Below, in pieces: positions 35,622 to 43,755 of a DNA stretch of 64,000 bases. Numbering within the stretch: position 1 is the first letter of the stretch; each line of letters starts with the position of its first letter. This DNA comes from Xanthomonas arboricola pv. juglandis (GTDB lineage: Bacteria > Pseudomonadota > Gammaproteobacteria > Xanthomonadales > Xanthomonadaceae), in the NCBI RefSeq assembly GCF_001013475.1, contig NZ_JZEF01000003.1, positions 898,427-962,426 of the forward strand, given 5' to 3'. Position numbers and translations under genes: made by a program. The notes beneath the pieces are model-generated. The model saw only the letters and a program-made list of their open reading frames with translations. It was not told where the DNA came from and ran no database searches.

Positions 35622-36988
35622 GTGCCCGGTACGACTACGACGTGGTGATCCTGGGGGGCGGCTCCGGTGGGCTGGCCGCTGCGTTTCGCGCGGCCAAGTA
35701 CGGTGCGCGCGTGGCGATGATGGAGCCGAACGAATTGGGTGGCACCTGCGTCAATCTCGGCTGCGTGCCGAAGAAGGCGATGTGGCTGGCGGCCGATCTG
35801 GCCGGCAAGATCGAGCTGGCCGGGGCGCTGGGTTTCGATGTGCCGCGACCGACCCTGGCGTGGCAGGAACTGGTCACCCACCGGCAGGGCTATATCGGCA
35901 ACATCCACGCCAGTTATCGGCGCCGCCTCAACGAAGATGGCGTGGTCATGATTCCGCAGCGTGGTGTGTTGCAGGATCGCCATACCATCATGGGCGGTGA
36001 CGGCGTGCCGGTGACCGCCGAGCACATCGTGATCGCCACCGGTGCGCACCCGCTGCGGCCGGACATCGAAGGTGCCGAGCACGGTGAGGTGTCCGACGAT
36101 TTCTTCAATCTCTGTCATGCGCCCGCGCAGGTAGCGATCATCGGCGGCGGCTATATCGCGGTGGAAATCGCCGGCCTGCTGCAAGCGCTGGGCAGCCGTG
36201 TGCATCTTTTCGTGCAGGGCGAGCGGTTGCTGGAACGCTTCGATGCCGAGCTGACCCTGCAACTGGCCGACAACCTGCGGCATCTGGGCGTACGCCTGCA
36301 TTTCGGTTTTTCCACCACCGGCCTGGAGCGCGATGCAGAAGGCAGGCTGCGCGTGCATGGTCATCCCGCGCACCCCAGCGAGCAGGGCAACGACGTCTTC
36401 GACAAGGTGTTTTTCGCCACCGGCCGGCGTGCCAACACGGCAGGGCTGGGTCTGGAAGAGGTCGGCGTGCGCCTGGGCGACAAGGGCGAGGTGGTGGTGG
36501 ACGAAGGCCAGACCACCAGCGTGCCGAATATCCATGCCATCGGCGATGTCGGCGGCAAGGTCGGACTGACGCCGGTGGCGATCACCGCGGGGCGCAAGTT
36601 GATGGATCGCCTGTTCGGCAAGCAGCCGGATGCGCGCATGGACTACGAAGGCGTGCCAAGCGTGGTGTTCTCACATCCGCCGCTTGGGCAGGTCGGGCTG
36701 ACCGAGGAACAGGCACGCGCGCGGCACGGCAGCGCGGTGCGCATCTACCGCAGCAACTTCCGCCCGATGTTGCACGCGCTGGCCGACGCGCCGCAGCGCA
36801 GCCTGTTCAAGCTGGTCTGCGTGGGCGAACAAGAGCGCGTGGTCGGCGTGCATCTGTTGGGCGAGAGTGCCGACGAAATGCTGCAGGGCTTTGCGGTGGC
36901 AGTGAAGATGGGGGCGACCAAACGCGACTTCGACGAGACCGTGGCGATCCATCCCACCTCGTCGGAAGAGATCGTGTTGATGCACTGA
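35618..36988 (+). CDS. gor: glutathione-disulfide reductase
   Basis: Reduces oxidised glutathione with NADPH to keep the cytoplasm reducing. The 456-residue product has the FAD motif VVILGGGSGGLAAAFRAA, the redox disulphide GGTCVNLGCVPKK, the NADPH motif VAIIGGGYIAVEIAGLL with an Arg-containing loop, GRRANTAGLGLE, and the C-terminal dimer interface HPTSSEEIV that contains the catalytic His (HPT). These match Gor rather than dihydrolipoamide dehydrogenase. ATG 35618 overlaps the upstream stop. There is no terminator I can see after it, and the next 470 bases have no gene. Confidence 0.93.
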   Translation: MSARYDYDVVILGGGSGGLAAAFRAAKYGARVAMMEPNELGGTCVNLGCVPKKAMWLAADLAGKIELAGALGFDVPRPTLAWQELVTHRQGYIGNIHASYRRRLNEDGVVMIPQRGVLQDRHTIMGGDGVPVTAEHIVIATGAHPLRPDIEGAEHGEVSDDFFNLCHAPAQVAIIGGGYIAVEIAGLLQALGSRVHLFVQGERLLERFDAELTLQLADNLRHLGVRLHFGFSTTGLERDAEGRLRVHGHPAHPSEQGNDVFDKVFFATGRRANTAGLGLEEVGVRLGDKGEVVVDEGQTTSVPNIHAIGDVGGKVGLTPVAITAGRKLMDRLFGKQPDARMDYEGVPSVVFSHPPLGQVGLTEEQARARHGSAVRIYRSNFRPMLHALADAPQRSLFKLVCVGEQERVVGVHLLGESADEMLQGFAVAVKMGATKRDFDETVAIHPTSSEEIVLMH

Positions 36989-37459
36989 TGCACTGATGCA
37001 TTGGTGCGGCAGTTGTGGCCGGGCCAACGAGGGCATCAGTCCCTGGCCAGATGCAGTGACTGACGTCGGCCCCTGCGTTTCATAACTTGCTGCAGCCCCG
37101 CGCAACACTGCACACCACTCCTGCACCCGACGTAGGTGCGCTTGACGCAGGCCAGGGCCATGCCAGCGAACGGACCAAAGCCCCTCTCCCCTTGGGAGGG
37201 GGGGTGAGGGTCCGGCAAATTCGATGCATCACTCAGCTGCCGATCTGCCGTCCCAGCCGGCCACGCCTCATCCGGCCTTGCATGGAAGTTGACCGCTCTG
37301 CTTGTCCGCCGTGCCTCGTGCCGCCCGAACCCTCACCTCAATCCCGCTTCGCGCTGTCGGCCAAGGCGCGTCAAGACACGCGCACCGACAGCGCGCAAAC
37401 ACTGCCTCCTCGCTCGGACGGAAGAGGGATTTCAATCCCATAGCTGGCATCCTTGCGCG
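36989..37459. other. intergenic region with purine/pyrimidine repeat
   Basis: About 470 bases with no convincing gene. It starts with a repeated TGATGCACTGATGCA-type stretch right after gor and has a hairpin-forming repeat CCCCTCTCCCC-TTG-GGGAGGGGGGG at about 37182-37204, of a type that recurs in another form at 56.6 kb. The stretch between the repeat and the alkyltransferase-like gene has no clear promoter. Confidence 0.5.
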
Positions 37460-37867
37460 ATGTCCAAGCCCCGCAAACCAACGACGCGTCGATCGGCCAA
37501 CCCCTCTGCGCGCGCCGTCTCCAACGCCGAGCCGCTCTCCGGCGAACAGGCGCGACTGCGCATTCTTGCGGCGATTCGTGCAATACCTTCCGGCCAGGTT
37601 GCCGGCTATGGCGAGGTCGCACTGCGCGCCGGCCTGCCCGGGCGGGCGCGGCTGGTGGCGCGCGTGCTCAGCGGCAATGACGATCCGCAGCTGCCCTGGC
37701 ACCGGGTGCTGCGCAGCGATGGCCGGATCGCGTTGCCGGAAGGCTCGTCCGGCTACCGTGAGCAATGTCGGCGGCTGCGTGCCGAAGGCGTGGCGGTCGA
37801 GCAGGGCCGGGTGCGCCGTGCGAGTGCCGCGCAAACCCTGGATGCGGCCGTGTGGGGACCTTCATAA
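37460..37867 (+). CDS. alkyltransferase-like protein (ATL)
   Basis: A 135-residue relative of O6-alkylguanine-DNA alkyltransferase. ATL proteins bind O6-alkylguanine in DNA and hand it to nucleotide excision repair but cannot transfer the alkyl group. The segment IPSGQVAGYGEVALRAGLPGRARLVARVLSGN is the DNA-binding helix-turn-helix, followed by LPWHRVLRSDGRIALPEGS. The active-site signature PCHRV is PWHRV here, Trp replacing the acceptor Cys, the hallmark of ATLs. ATG 37460 follows CTTGCGCG; the N-terminal 30 residues are Arg/Ser-rich and probably disordered. It precedes the rhomboid gene by 40 bases, so the two may be co-transcribed. Confidence 0.9.
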   Translation: MSKPRKPTTRRSANPSARAVSNAEPLSGEQARLRILAAIRAIPSGQVAGYGEVALRAGLPGRARLVARVLSGNDDPQLPWHRVLRSDGRIALPEGSSGYREQCRRLRAEGVAVEQGRVRRASAAQTLDAAVWGPS

Positions 37868-37907
37868 GCCTGCCGTTATGATGGTTGGCATTCCGAAGGA
37901 TGCCGTC

Positions 37908-38606
37908 ATGCCCCAACTGCCGCCCGTCACCAAAGCGTTGTTGATCGCCAATATTGGCTTGTTCCTGCTGCAATGGGCATTGGGCGACCTGGGCGCCGGC
38001 GTGCTGCCCTCCGATGCGGCGCTGTCGTCGTTGATGCTGTGGCCGATTTCCAACGGCTTCGATGCGTTCTCGCCCGGCGCCAGCTTCATGCCGTGGCAGT
38101 TGCTGACCTATGCGTTCCTGCATGGCGGTTTCAACCATCTGTTCTTCAACATGCTGGCGCTTTTCATGTTCGGCGCGGCGCTGGAGCAGACCTGGGGGCA
38201 GAAGCGCTTTCTGACCTATTACCTGGTGTGCGTGGCCGGTGCCGGCGTGTGTCAGTTGCTGATGGCCTGGTTCACCCAGAGCGGGGCGCCGGTGGTGGGG
38301 GCGTCGGGCGGGGTGTTCGGTCTGTTGCTGGCCTACGGCATGCTGTTCCCCAATCAGCGGGTGATGCTGCTGTTTCCGCCGATCCCGATGAAGGCGCGCA
38401 CTTTCGTGATCGTGTTCGGTGCGATCGAACTGTTCCTGGGTGCAACCGGCTGGCAGCCGGGCGTGGCCCACTTCGCGCATCTGGGCGGCATGCTGTTCGG
38501 CTGGCTGATGATCCGCTACTGGCGCGGGCAGTCGCCGTTTGGCGGCAGCGGCGGCAGGAAGGGCGGTGGCAAGGGGCGCAAGCCGCCGCTGCGTGTGGTG
38601 CGCTGA
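37908..38606 (+). CDS. rhomboid family intramembrane serine protease
   Basis: A membrane-embedded serine protease that cuts transmembrane or periplasm-facing helices. The 232-residue product has about six hydrophobic segments. The catalytic motif GASGG (Ser in VVGASGGVFGLLLAYG) and the His in HFAHLGGMLFGW make the Ser-His dyad, and the family sequence FLHGGFNHLFFNMLALFMFGAALEQ is present. The C-terminal tail is Gly/Arg/Lys-rich (GGSGGRKGGGKGRKPP). ATG 37908 has AAGGA eight bases upstream; ATG 37878 is also in frame. The last 51 codons and the following palindrome have a second diverged copy downstream (38736-38990). Confidence 0.92.
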   Translation: MPQLPPVTKALLIANIGLFLLQWALGDLGAGVLPSDAALSSLMLWPISNGFDAFSPGASFMPWQLLTYAFLHGGFNHLFFNMLALFMFGAALEQTWGQKRFLTYYLVCVAGAGVCQLLMAWFTQSGAPVVGASGGVFGLLLAYGMLFPNQRVMLLFPPIPMKARTFVIVFGAIELFLGATGWQPGVAHFAHLGGMLFGWLMIRYWRGQSPFGGSGGRKGGGKGRKPPLRVVR

Positions 38607-38627
38607 GGCCTGGCAACGCCCTGATCC

Positions 38628-38695
38628 GTAGGAGCGGCCCTGGCCGCGATGGGGTTTTACCGGTAAGGCTTCATCGCGGCCGGGGCCGCTCCTAC
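38628..38695. repeat. REP-like palindrome, copy A
   Basis: A 68-base imperfect palindrome beginning GTAGGAGCGGCCCTGGCCGC and ending in its complement GCCGCTCCTAC, 22 bases after the rhomboid stop. The GTAGGAGCGG tetranucleotide-plus-stem form resembles the REP elements known from Pseudomonas and Stenotrophomonas. Confidence 0.75.
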
Positions 38696-38735
38696 CAAGC
38701 GTGCGCTGTCAGGTACGCAACGGATGGATGACGGG

Positions 38736-38990
38736 CAGCCGGGCGAGGCCCACTTTGCGCATCTGGGCAGCATGCTGTTCGGCTGGTTGATGATCCGTTA
38801 TTGGCGCGGGCAGTCGCCGTTTGGCGGCAGCGGCAGGAAGGGCGGTGGCAAGGGGCGCAAGCCGCCGTTGCGTGTGGTGCGTTGAGGCGTGGCAACGCCC
38901 CGATTCGTAGGAGCGGCCCTGGCCGCGATGGGGCGTTACCGGTAAGGCCTTATCGCGGCCGGGGCCGCTCCTACCAAGCGAGCGTTGTCA
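38736..38990. repeat. partial tandem duplication of rhomboid 3' end and REP element
   Basis: A second copy (255 bases) of 38454-38711 (258 bases), 24 bases downstream. It includes the last 50 or so rhomboid codons in frame and the next 100 bases, with a 3-base deletion in the Gly-Ser-Gly linker. Most differences in the coding part are third-position synonymous changes, and the stop codon is conserved. It has no start of its own. The second REP-like palindrome is at 38907-38974. Confidence 0.85.
38907..38974. repeat. REP-like palindrome, copy B
   Basis: 68-base palindrome nearly identical to copy A with a few loop differences (GGGGCG instead of GGGGTT). It came with the duplicated rhomboid end. 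Confidence 0.75.
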
Positions 38991-39010
38991 TGGACGAAAC
39001 GCCAGGCACA

Positions 39011-39041
39011 AAAAAAGAGCGCGGAGTCCGCGCTCTTTTTT
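39011..39041. terminator. bidirectional terminator
   Basis: 14-bp stem AAAAAAGAGCGCGG/CCGCGCTCTTTTTT with an AGT loop, between the duplicated rhomboid end and the first M13 peptidase gene. A-run and T-run on the flanks make it effective from both sides. Confidence 0.92.
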
Positions 39042-39089
39042 ATTGCCTGCCACTGCGTGTGGATTGCCAGTGACTTCCTGGTGCTTGAA

Positions 39090-41102
39090 TCAGCGCCAGA
39101 TCTTCAACTGCTCGGCATCCAGGCGCTGCATCGGCTGGCCGGCCTTGCAGCTGAACGCCGCACCGAACTCCGGCAGGTTGGACAGCGGACCGTTGGTGCG
39201 CCACTGGCCCGGCGCCCGGATGTCGGCGCTGGCGCGCTGCACCGCTTCGTTCGGCGACAGCTGCTGGGCCCACAAGCCGGCCCAGGCAGTGAAGAACGCC
39301 TGCTTGTCGGCCTCGGTGGCCGCTGGCTGTGCCTTGCTGAAGGCCTGCCAGGCCAGTTCGATGCCGGCCAGGTCGGCCAGGTTTTCTTCGGCGGTCTGTG
39401 CACCGTTGACCTTGACGTTGGGCACGCCCGGGTACGGGTAGGCACCAAACTGGCTGGCCACCTTGTCGGTCAGCAGGGTCCAGCTGGTCTTCTCGGCCGG
39501 CGTCCACCAGCTGCGCAATTCGCCCTTGGCATCGACCAGCGAGCCCTTGGCGTCGATGGCGCGGGTGATTTCGTGGGCGACCAGCGCGCCGTAAGCGCCG
39601 TACTGCGCGGCCGGCGTGCTGCCGGCGGTGAGCACCGGCGACTGCAGCACGGCGGCGGTGATGATCAGGCGGTTCTGCGCGATGTCGTAGGCCACTGCCG
39701 GCTGCTGCGGCAGCACGTCCCAGCGCCGGTCGGCGTTGCCCTTGCCGATGCGCTTCATCTCCTCGCGGTGGCGCCAGGTCGAGGCGATCAGCATGTTGCC
39801 GCCGAAGCTGCCGCGGCCCATCGGCTGCACGGTGTAATCCAGATCGCGACGCGGCGCGCCGACTTCGATCTTCATCGCCGCCAGCTTGGCCTTGGCTTCG
39901 GCGATCACCTCACCGTTGCCCCAGCCGGTGCGCTCCAGCGCGGCCAGCTGCGCGTCGCGCACCTGGTCGGCGATGGCTTCGGCCTGGCGGCGCGTGTCGC
40001 TGCTCAGGTAACGCGCCACGTATTCGCGGCCGAGCATCGGGCCGGCGGCGACATTGATCGCGTCCAGCACCTGCTGCCAGCGCTGCGGCGGCAGCGCATC
40101 GCCACGCAGCAGACGGCCGCGGAACTGGTATTCGGCATCGTGGAAGCTCTTGGACAGGTACGGCGCCATCGCATCGCCCACGCGCCAGCGCAGATAGGCC
40201 TTCCACTGGTCCGGATTGATGCTGACGATCATGCTGTCGAGCTGCTTGAACATGGCCGGGTCGGCCATCGACACCAGGTCGTCCTTGACGCCCTGTGCCT
40301 CCAGGAAGTCGGCCAGGCGCAGATTCTTGTACTGCTTGGTCAGCTCCTTGGTGGCGATCGGGGCATAGTTGTTGAACGGGTTGTTGATGCCCTGCACCGA
40401 CTGCGCGCTGCGCGCCAGCGCGGTCTCGATCTGCAGCACCGAGGCGGCATCGGCGTCGAGCCGGTCGGCCGGGGTGCCGGTCAGCGCCAGGATCTGCTTG
40501 ACATAGGCGCGGTAGCGGCCCATCAGCGCCTGGGTGTCGGCGTCGGTGCGCGTGTAGAACGCCGGGTCCGGCAGGCCCATGCCGCCCTGCATGAAATACC
40601 CGATGTGGCGATCCAGCGCCTTCAGGTCCACGTCCGGGCCGAAATTGAAGCCGACCGGGATGCCGACCTGATGCAATGCTGCGATGGAAGCGGGCACATC
40701 CTTGGCCTTCTTGATCGCGTCGATGCGCGACAGCAAGGGGGCGATGGGGTTGGAGCCGTCCTTTTCGACGGATGCCTCGTCCAGGCCGCTGGCCCAGAAG
40801 TCGCCGAGCAGTTTCTGCACATTGCCCTGCGGCGTCTTCATCGATGCATCCAGCAACTCGCGTTGCTGCTGCAGCGCGCGCTCGGACAGCTGGCCCAGCG
40901 CGGTGACGGCACCGGCCTGCGGCACCGGGTTGGCCTTGAGCCAGCCGGCATTGGCGTAATCGTAGAAATTGGTGCAGGCCGCCGAGACGGCCGGCGCCTT
41001 GGGAGCAGCCTTCTTCTTGCGAGCGGCGTCGGCGTCGGGGGCGGACAGCAGCGTGATCAGGCTGAAGCCAAGAGCGAGGGCAAGCGGACGAATGGTGGGC
41101 AT
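39090..41102 (-). CDS. M13 family metallopeptidase-like protein with altered zinc site
   Basis: A 670-residue secreted M13 (neprilysin/PepO) relative; the signal peptide is MPTIRPLALALGFSLITLLSA with cleavage near DADA. It follows the family order: N-terminal CTNFYDYANAGWLKANP, DPAFYT, then the C-terminal catalytic part. The zinc motif HExxH is HEITR here: the second His is Arg514 (codon CGC; CAC would restore His), and the upstream NAYY substrate motif reads VAYD. The third-ligand motif ENIADLGG is kept as ENLADLAG. The protein is therefore probably a pseudopeptidase or a weak enzyme. It is the last of three tandem M13 genes on this strand. Confidence 0.9.
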   Translation of the reverse strand: MPTIRPLALALGFSLITLLSAPDADAARKKKAAPKAPAVSAACTNFYDYANAGWLKANPVPQAGAVTALGQLSERALQQQRELLDASMKTPQGNVQKLLGDFWASGLDEASVEKDGSNPIAPLLSRIDAIKKAKDVPASIAALHQVGIPVGFNFGPDVDLKALDRHIGYFMQGGMGLPDPAFYTRTDADTQALMGRYRAYVKQILALTGTPADRLDADAASVLQIETALARSAQSVQGINNPFNNYAPIATKELTKQYKNLRLADFLEAQGVKDDLVSMADPAMFKQLDSMIVSINPDQWKAYLRWRVGDAMAPYLSKSFHDAEYQFRGRLLRGDALPPQRWQQVLDAINVAAGPMLGREYVARYLSSDTRRQAEAIADQVRDAQLAALERTGWGNGEVIAEAKAKLAAMKIEVGAPRRDLDYTVQPMGRGSFGGNMLIASTWRHREEMKRIGKGNADRRWDVLPQQPAVAYDIAQNRLIITAAVLQSPVLTAGSTPAAQYGAYGALVAHEITRAIDAKGSLVDAKGELRSWWTPAEKTSWTLLTDKVASQFGAYPYPGVPNVKVNGAQTAEENLADLAGIELAWQAFSKAQPAATEADKQAFFTAWAGLWAQQLSPNEAVQRASADIRAPGQWRTNGPLSNLPEFGAAFSCKAGQPMQRLDAEQLKIWR

Positions 41103-41213
41103 CGAGAAGAAGGGTGGCCAGATTGAAGTCGGCGGAGTTTAGCAAGGCTGCGCCCCGTGCAGGCGGGCGCGAGCTGCCGTCGACCCTCGGTGCCGGCCGC
41201 TTGCATGAACGCG

Positions 41214-41237
41214 ACAGGCCCGCGGGTGCGGGCCTGT
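41214..41237. other. hairpin between M13 genes
   Basis: 10-bp stem ACAGGCCCGC/GCGGGCCTGT with GGGT loop, between the first and second M13 genes. No T-run follows on either strand, so it may be a Rho-dependent stop or an RNA-stabilising stem. Confidence 0.4.
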
Positions 41238-41286
41238 GCGTGTTGCGTTGCTGCTGGAAGCGATTGCAGGCGCTACCTGCACCGAA

Positions 41287-43401
41287 TTACCAGATGACCA
41301 CGCGGTCTTTCTCCGGGCGCACCATTGCATCGCCCGGCTTGCAGGCGAAGGCGGTGGCGAACTGCGGCATGTTTGACGGTGATGCGATGGCGCGCAGGTT
41401 GTCCGGTGAGTGCGGGTCGCTCGCCAGGTAGACCAGTTGTTGCTGCTCGCGCGTCTGTCCGCGCCAGTTGCGCGCAAAGCCCAGGAAAAACCGCTGCTCG
41501 GGGCTGTAGCCGTCGATGCGCGCGACCCGCTCGGGATGCTGGCGCAATGCAGTCTGCAGGGCGTCGTAGGCAATGTTGATACCGCCCAGGTCGGCAATGT
41601 TCTCGCCGAGGGTGAGCTTGCCGTTGACATGCAGCTTGGGGTGGCTGGGCAGCGGAACATAGGCATCGAACTGCTTTACCAGGGTATCGGCACGCTGTTC
41701 GAATGCCTTGCGATCCTGCGCCGTCCACCAATTGACGTTGTTGCCCGCACCATCGAACTGGCTGCCTTGATCGTCGAAGCCATGCGTGGCTTCGTGCCCG
41801 ATCACCGCGCCGATGGCACCATAATTCAGGGCATCGTCGGCATTGGCATCGAAGAACGGCGGTTGCAGAATACCGGCCGGGAAGTTGATGGTGTTGGTGC
41901 TGGGGCTGTAGTACGCGTTGACCGTCTGGGGCGTCATCGACCAACGCTTGCGATCGGTGGGCTTGCCGATTTGAGCGATGTCATAGCGGTAGTTGAACTT
42001 GGCAGCCGCCTGCAGATTGCGGTAATACGCCCCCGGCACGATGTCCAGCCCCGACCAGTCGCGCCAGGTGTCGGGGTAGCCGATGTTGGGCAGGAACGCG
42101 TTCCACTTGGCAAGCGCCTTTGTCTTGGTTTCGGCGCTCATCCAATCCACGTTTTCGATGCGCGTCTTGAGCGCGGCGCGGACGTTGTCGACCAGTTCCG
42201 CCGCGCGTTGCTTGGCTTCGGGCGTGAAGACTTTGGCGACGTAGAGCTGGCCAAGGCCTTCGCCCATGGCGGAGTCGAGCGCGCGCAGGACGCGTTTCCA
42301 ACGCGGGCGTTGCTCCGGCTGCCCGGACAGAGCCTTGCCGTAGAAAGCGAAGTTGTTGTCGACAAAGGCCTTGCTGAGATGTTTGGATGCATCGTCGATG
42401 GTGTGGAAGCGTAGATACGCCTGCCACTGTGCAATGGGTGCACTCGCCAACTGGTGGTCGAACGCAGCGAAGAAGCGCGGTTGCGACAGCGAGAAGCCGG
42501 CACCGACATCCACGCCTTGCGCGGCAAAGAAATCTTTCCACGAAAAGTGCGGGGTGAGCGCGTCTGCCCCGGCAACGCTGACAAAGTTGTACTGGTTCTT
42601 GGGTTGGCGTGCGTCGGTCGGCGAAAGCGACGCAGCAGCCAGGCGCGATTCCAGCGCCATCACGTCCTTGGCCTGCGCCTTGGCCACATCGGCATTGCTG
42701 CCGGTGAGCTCGAACGATTTGGCGATGTAGGCCAGATAGGCTTCACGAATGGGGGCGTACTCGGCGGCGGTGTAGTAGTCCTTTGTTGGCAGGCCGAGGC
42801 CGCCTTCGTTGGCGAAGGCGATTTGCTGGTCTGCCTTGTGGAAGTCCGCGCTCGCGCCGAACTGGAAAACCTGGCCGTCACCCTCCGCATAGCGGCTCGC
42901 GATGTACTTGGCGACATCTTCCGGGGATTTCAGCGCCCCAATCGTCTCCAGCAACGGACGGATGGGTTGGTCTCCCGCTGCCTCGATTGCGGCTTCGTCC
43001 ATGCCCGAGGCATAGAGCAGGCCAAGCTTGCGTGTGAGCGGGTCGGTCTGCGTGTCTGCCTGCTTCGCGGCGCTTTCAACAATCTCACGCTGCGTTGTCA
43101 GGCTCTTTTCTGTCAGCTCGTCGAACATGCCCCAACTGGTGCGGTCGGCCGGAATCGGATTGGCCTTGGCCCAGGCGCCATTGACGAAGTCGTCCAGGTT
43201 TTGGCACGCGCTGGCTGCCGGGCCCAGCTCGCTGATATCGAATGCGGGTTTGCTGGCTGTCGTGGCCGGCGGCGCGGCAGGCGCCGAAGTGGCCGCTGAT
43301 GCCGGGGCGCCATCTGCATCGGAGGCGCGCTTGCAGCCAGGCAGGGCGACCAGCAGGGCCAGGGCAAGGGTGGAGGTCTTGAGCAAGGGCATATCTGGCA
43401 T
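41287..43401 (-). CDS. M13 family metallopeptidase (lipoprotein), gene 2
   Basis: A 704-residue extracytoplasmic zinc peptidase of the M13 family, which acts on peptides up to about 30-40 residues. The leader ends in lipobox LPGC (Cys about 22), so it is probably a lipoprotein. Sequence elements: YASGMDEAAIEAAG, GQVFQFGASADFHKADQQIA, LFLPTKDYYTA-like, then PQTVNAYYSPSTNTINFPAGILQPPFFD, GAVIGHEATHGFDDQGSQFD (HEATH zinc site) and KLTLGENIADLGGINIAYDAL (third ligand), ending AMVRPEKDRVVIW. All catalytic residues are present. ATG 43401 is the start; ATG 43392 is also possible. It is the middle gene of the cluster. Confidence 0.93.
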   Translation of the reverse strand: MPDMPLLKTSTLALALLVALPGCKRASDADGAPASAATSAPAAPPATTASKPAFDISELGPAASACQNLDDFVNGAWAKANPIPADRTSWGMFDELTEKSLTTQREIVESAAKQADTQTDPLTRKLGLLYASGMDEAAIEAAGDQPIRPLLETIGALKSPEDVAKYIASRYAEGDGQVFQFGASADFHKADQQIAFANEGGLGLPTKDYYTAAEYAPIREAYLAYIAKSFELTGSNADVAKAQAKDVMALESRLAAASLSPTDARQPKNQYNFVSVAGADALTPHFSWKDFFAAQGVDVGAGFSLSQPRFFAAFDHQLASAPIAQWQAYLRFHTIDDASKHLSKAFVDNNFAFYGKALSGQPEQRPRWKRVLRALDSAMGEGLGQLYVAKVFTPEAKQRAAELVDNVRAALKTRIENVDWMSAETKTKALAKWNAFLPNIGYPDTWRDWSGLDIVPGAYYRNLQAAAKFNYRYDIAQIGKPTDRKRWSMTPQTVNAYYSPSTNTINFPAGILQPPFFDANADDALNYGAIGAVIGHEATHGFDDQGSQFDGAGNNVNWWTAQDRKAFEQRADTLVKQFDAYVPLPSHPKLHVNGKLTLGENIADLGGINIAYDALQTALRQHPERVARIDGYSPEQRFFLGFARNWRGQTREQQQLVYLASDPHSPDNLRAIASPSNMPQFATAFACKPGDAMVRPEKDRVVIW

Positions 43402-43703
43402 CGGCGAGGAAATGGACTCCGAGCATAAGCGGACGCCGCCTTGCGAGCGCCGGGCTTGAGGTTTGTTGAGCTTGGCCTGGAGACACCGGTTCACGAAGCG
43501 CATCCGTTCACCGGGTACAGCCACGGCAATCCAGTCCGGCGCTGCACAAGCGCTTGTCTCCGGCGTGCCTGCTAAAGCGCTCCCGAGCGAGGTGCAGCCT
43601 GCTTGGTTGCCGGAATGGCCTGCCGATTTCCGGTTGGGTTACAGGCGCCGCCAGTGCGGACGAAAGAGGTTTGCGCACCCGCCAACGGCGCCACGGCGCA
43701 CAC

Positions 43704-43732
43704 AAAAAAAGCGGCGATCCGAAGATCGCCGC
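43704..43732 (-). terminator. intrinsic terminator of the third M13 gene
   Basis: 9-bp stem GCGGCGATC/GATCGCCGC with a CGAA loop, followed by seven T on the minus strand. It lies 24 bases after the stop of the M13 gene at 43756. Confidence 0.9.
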
Positions 43733-43755
43733 TCGCTCTTGCCAATGTCGCGCAA

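Noticed and set aside
38985..41126. Long plus-strand frame opposite the first M13 gene
   Set aside because: Composition is mirror-like to the M13 gene, and the frame shows no family motif.
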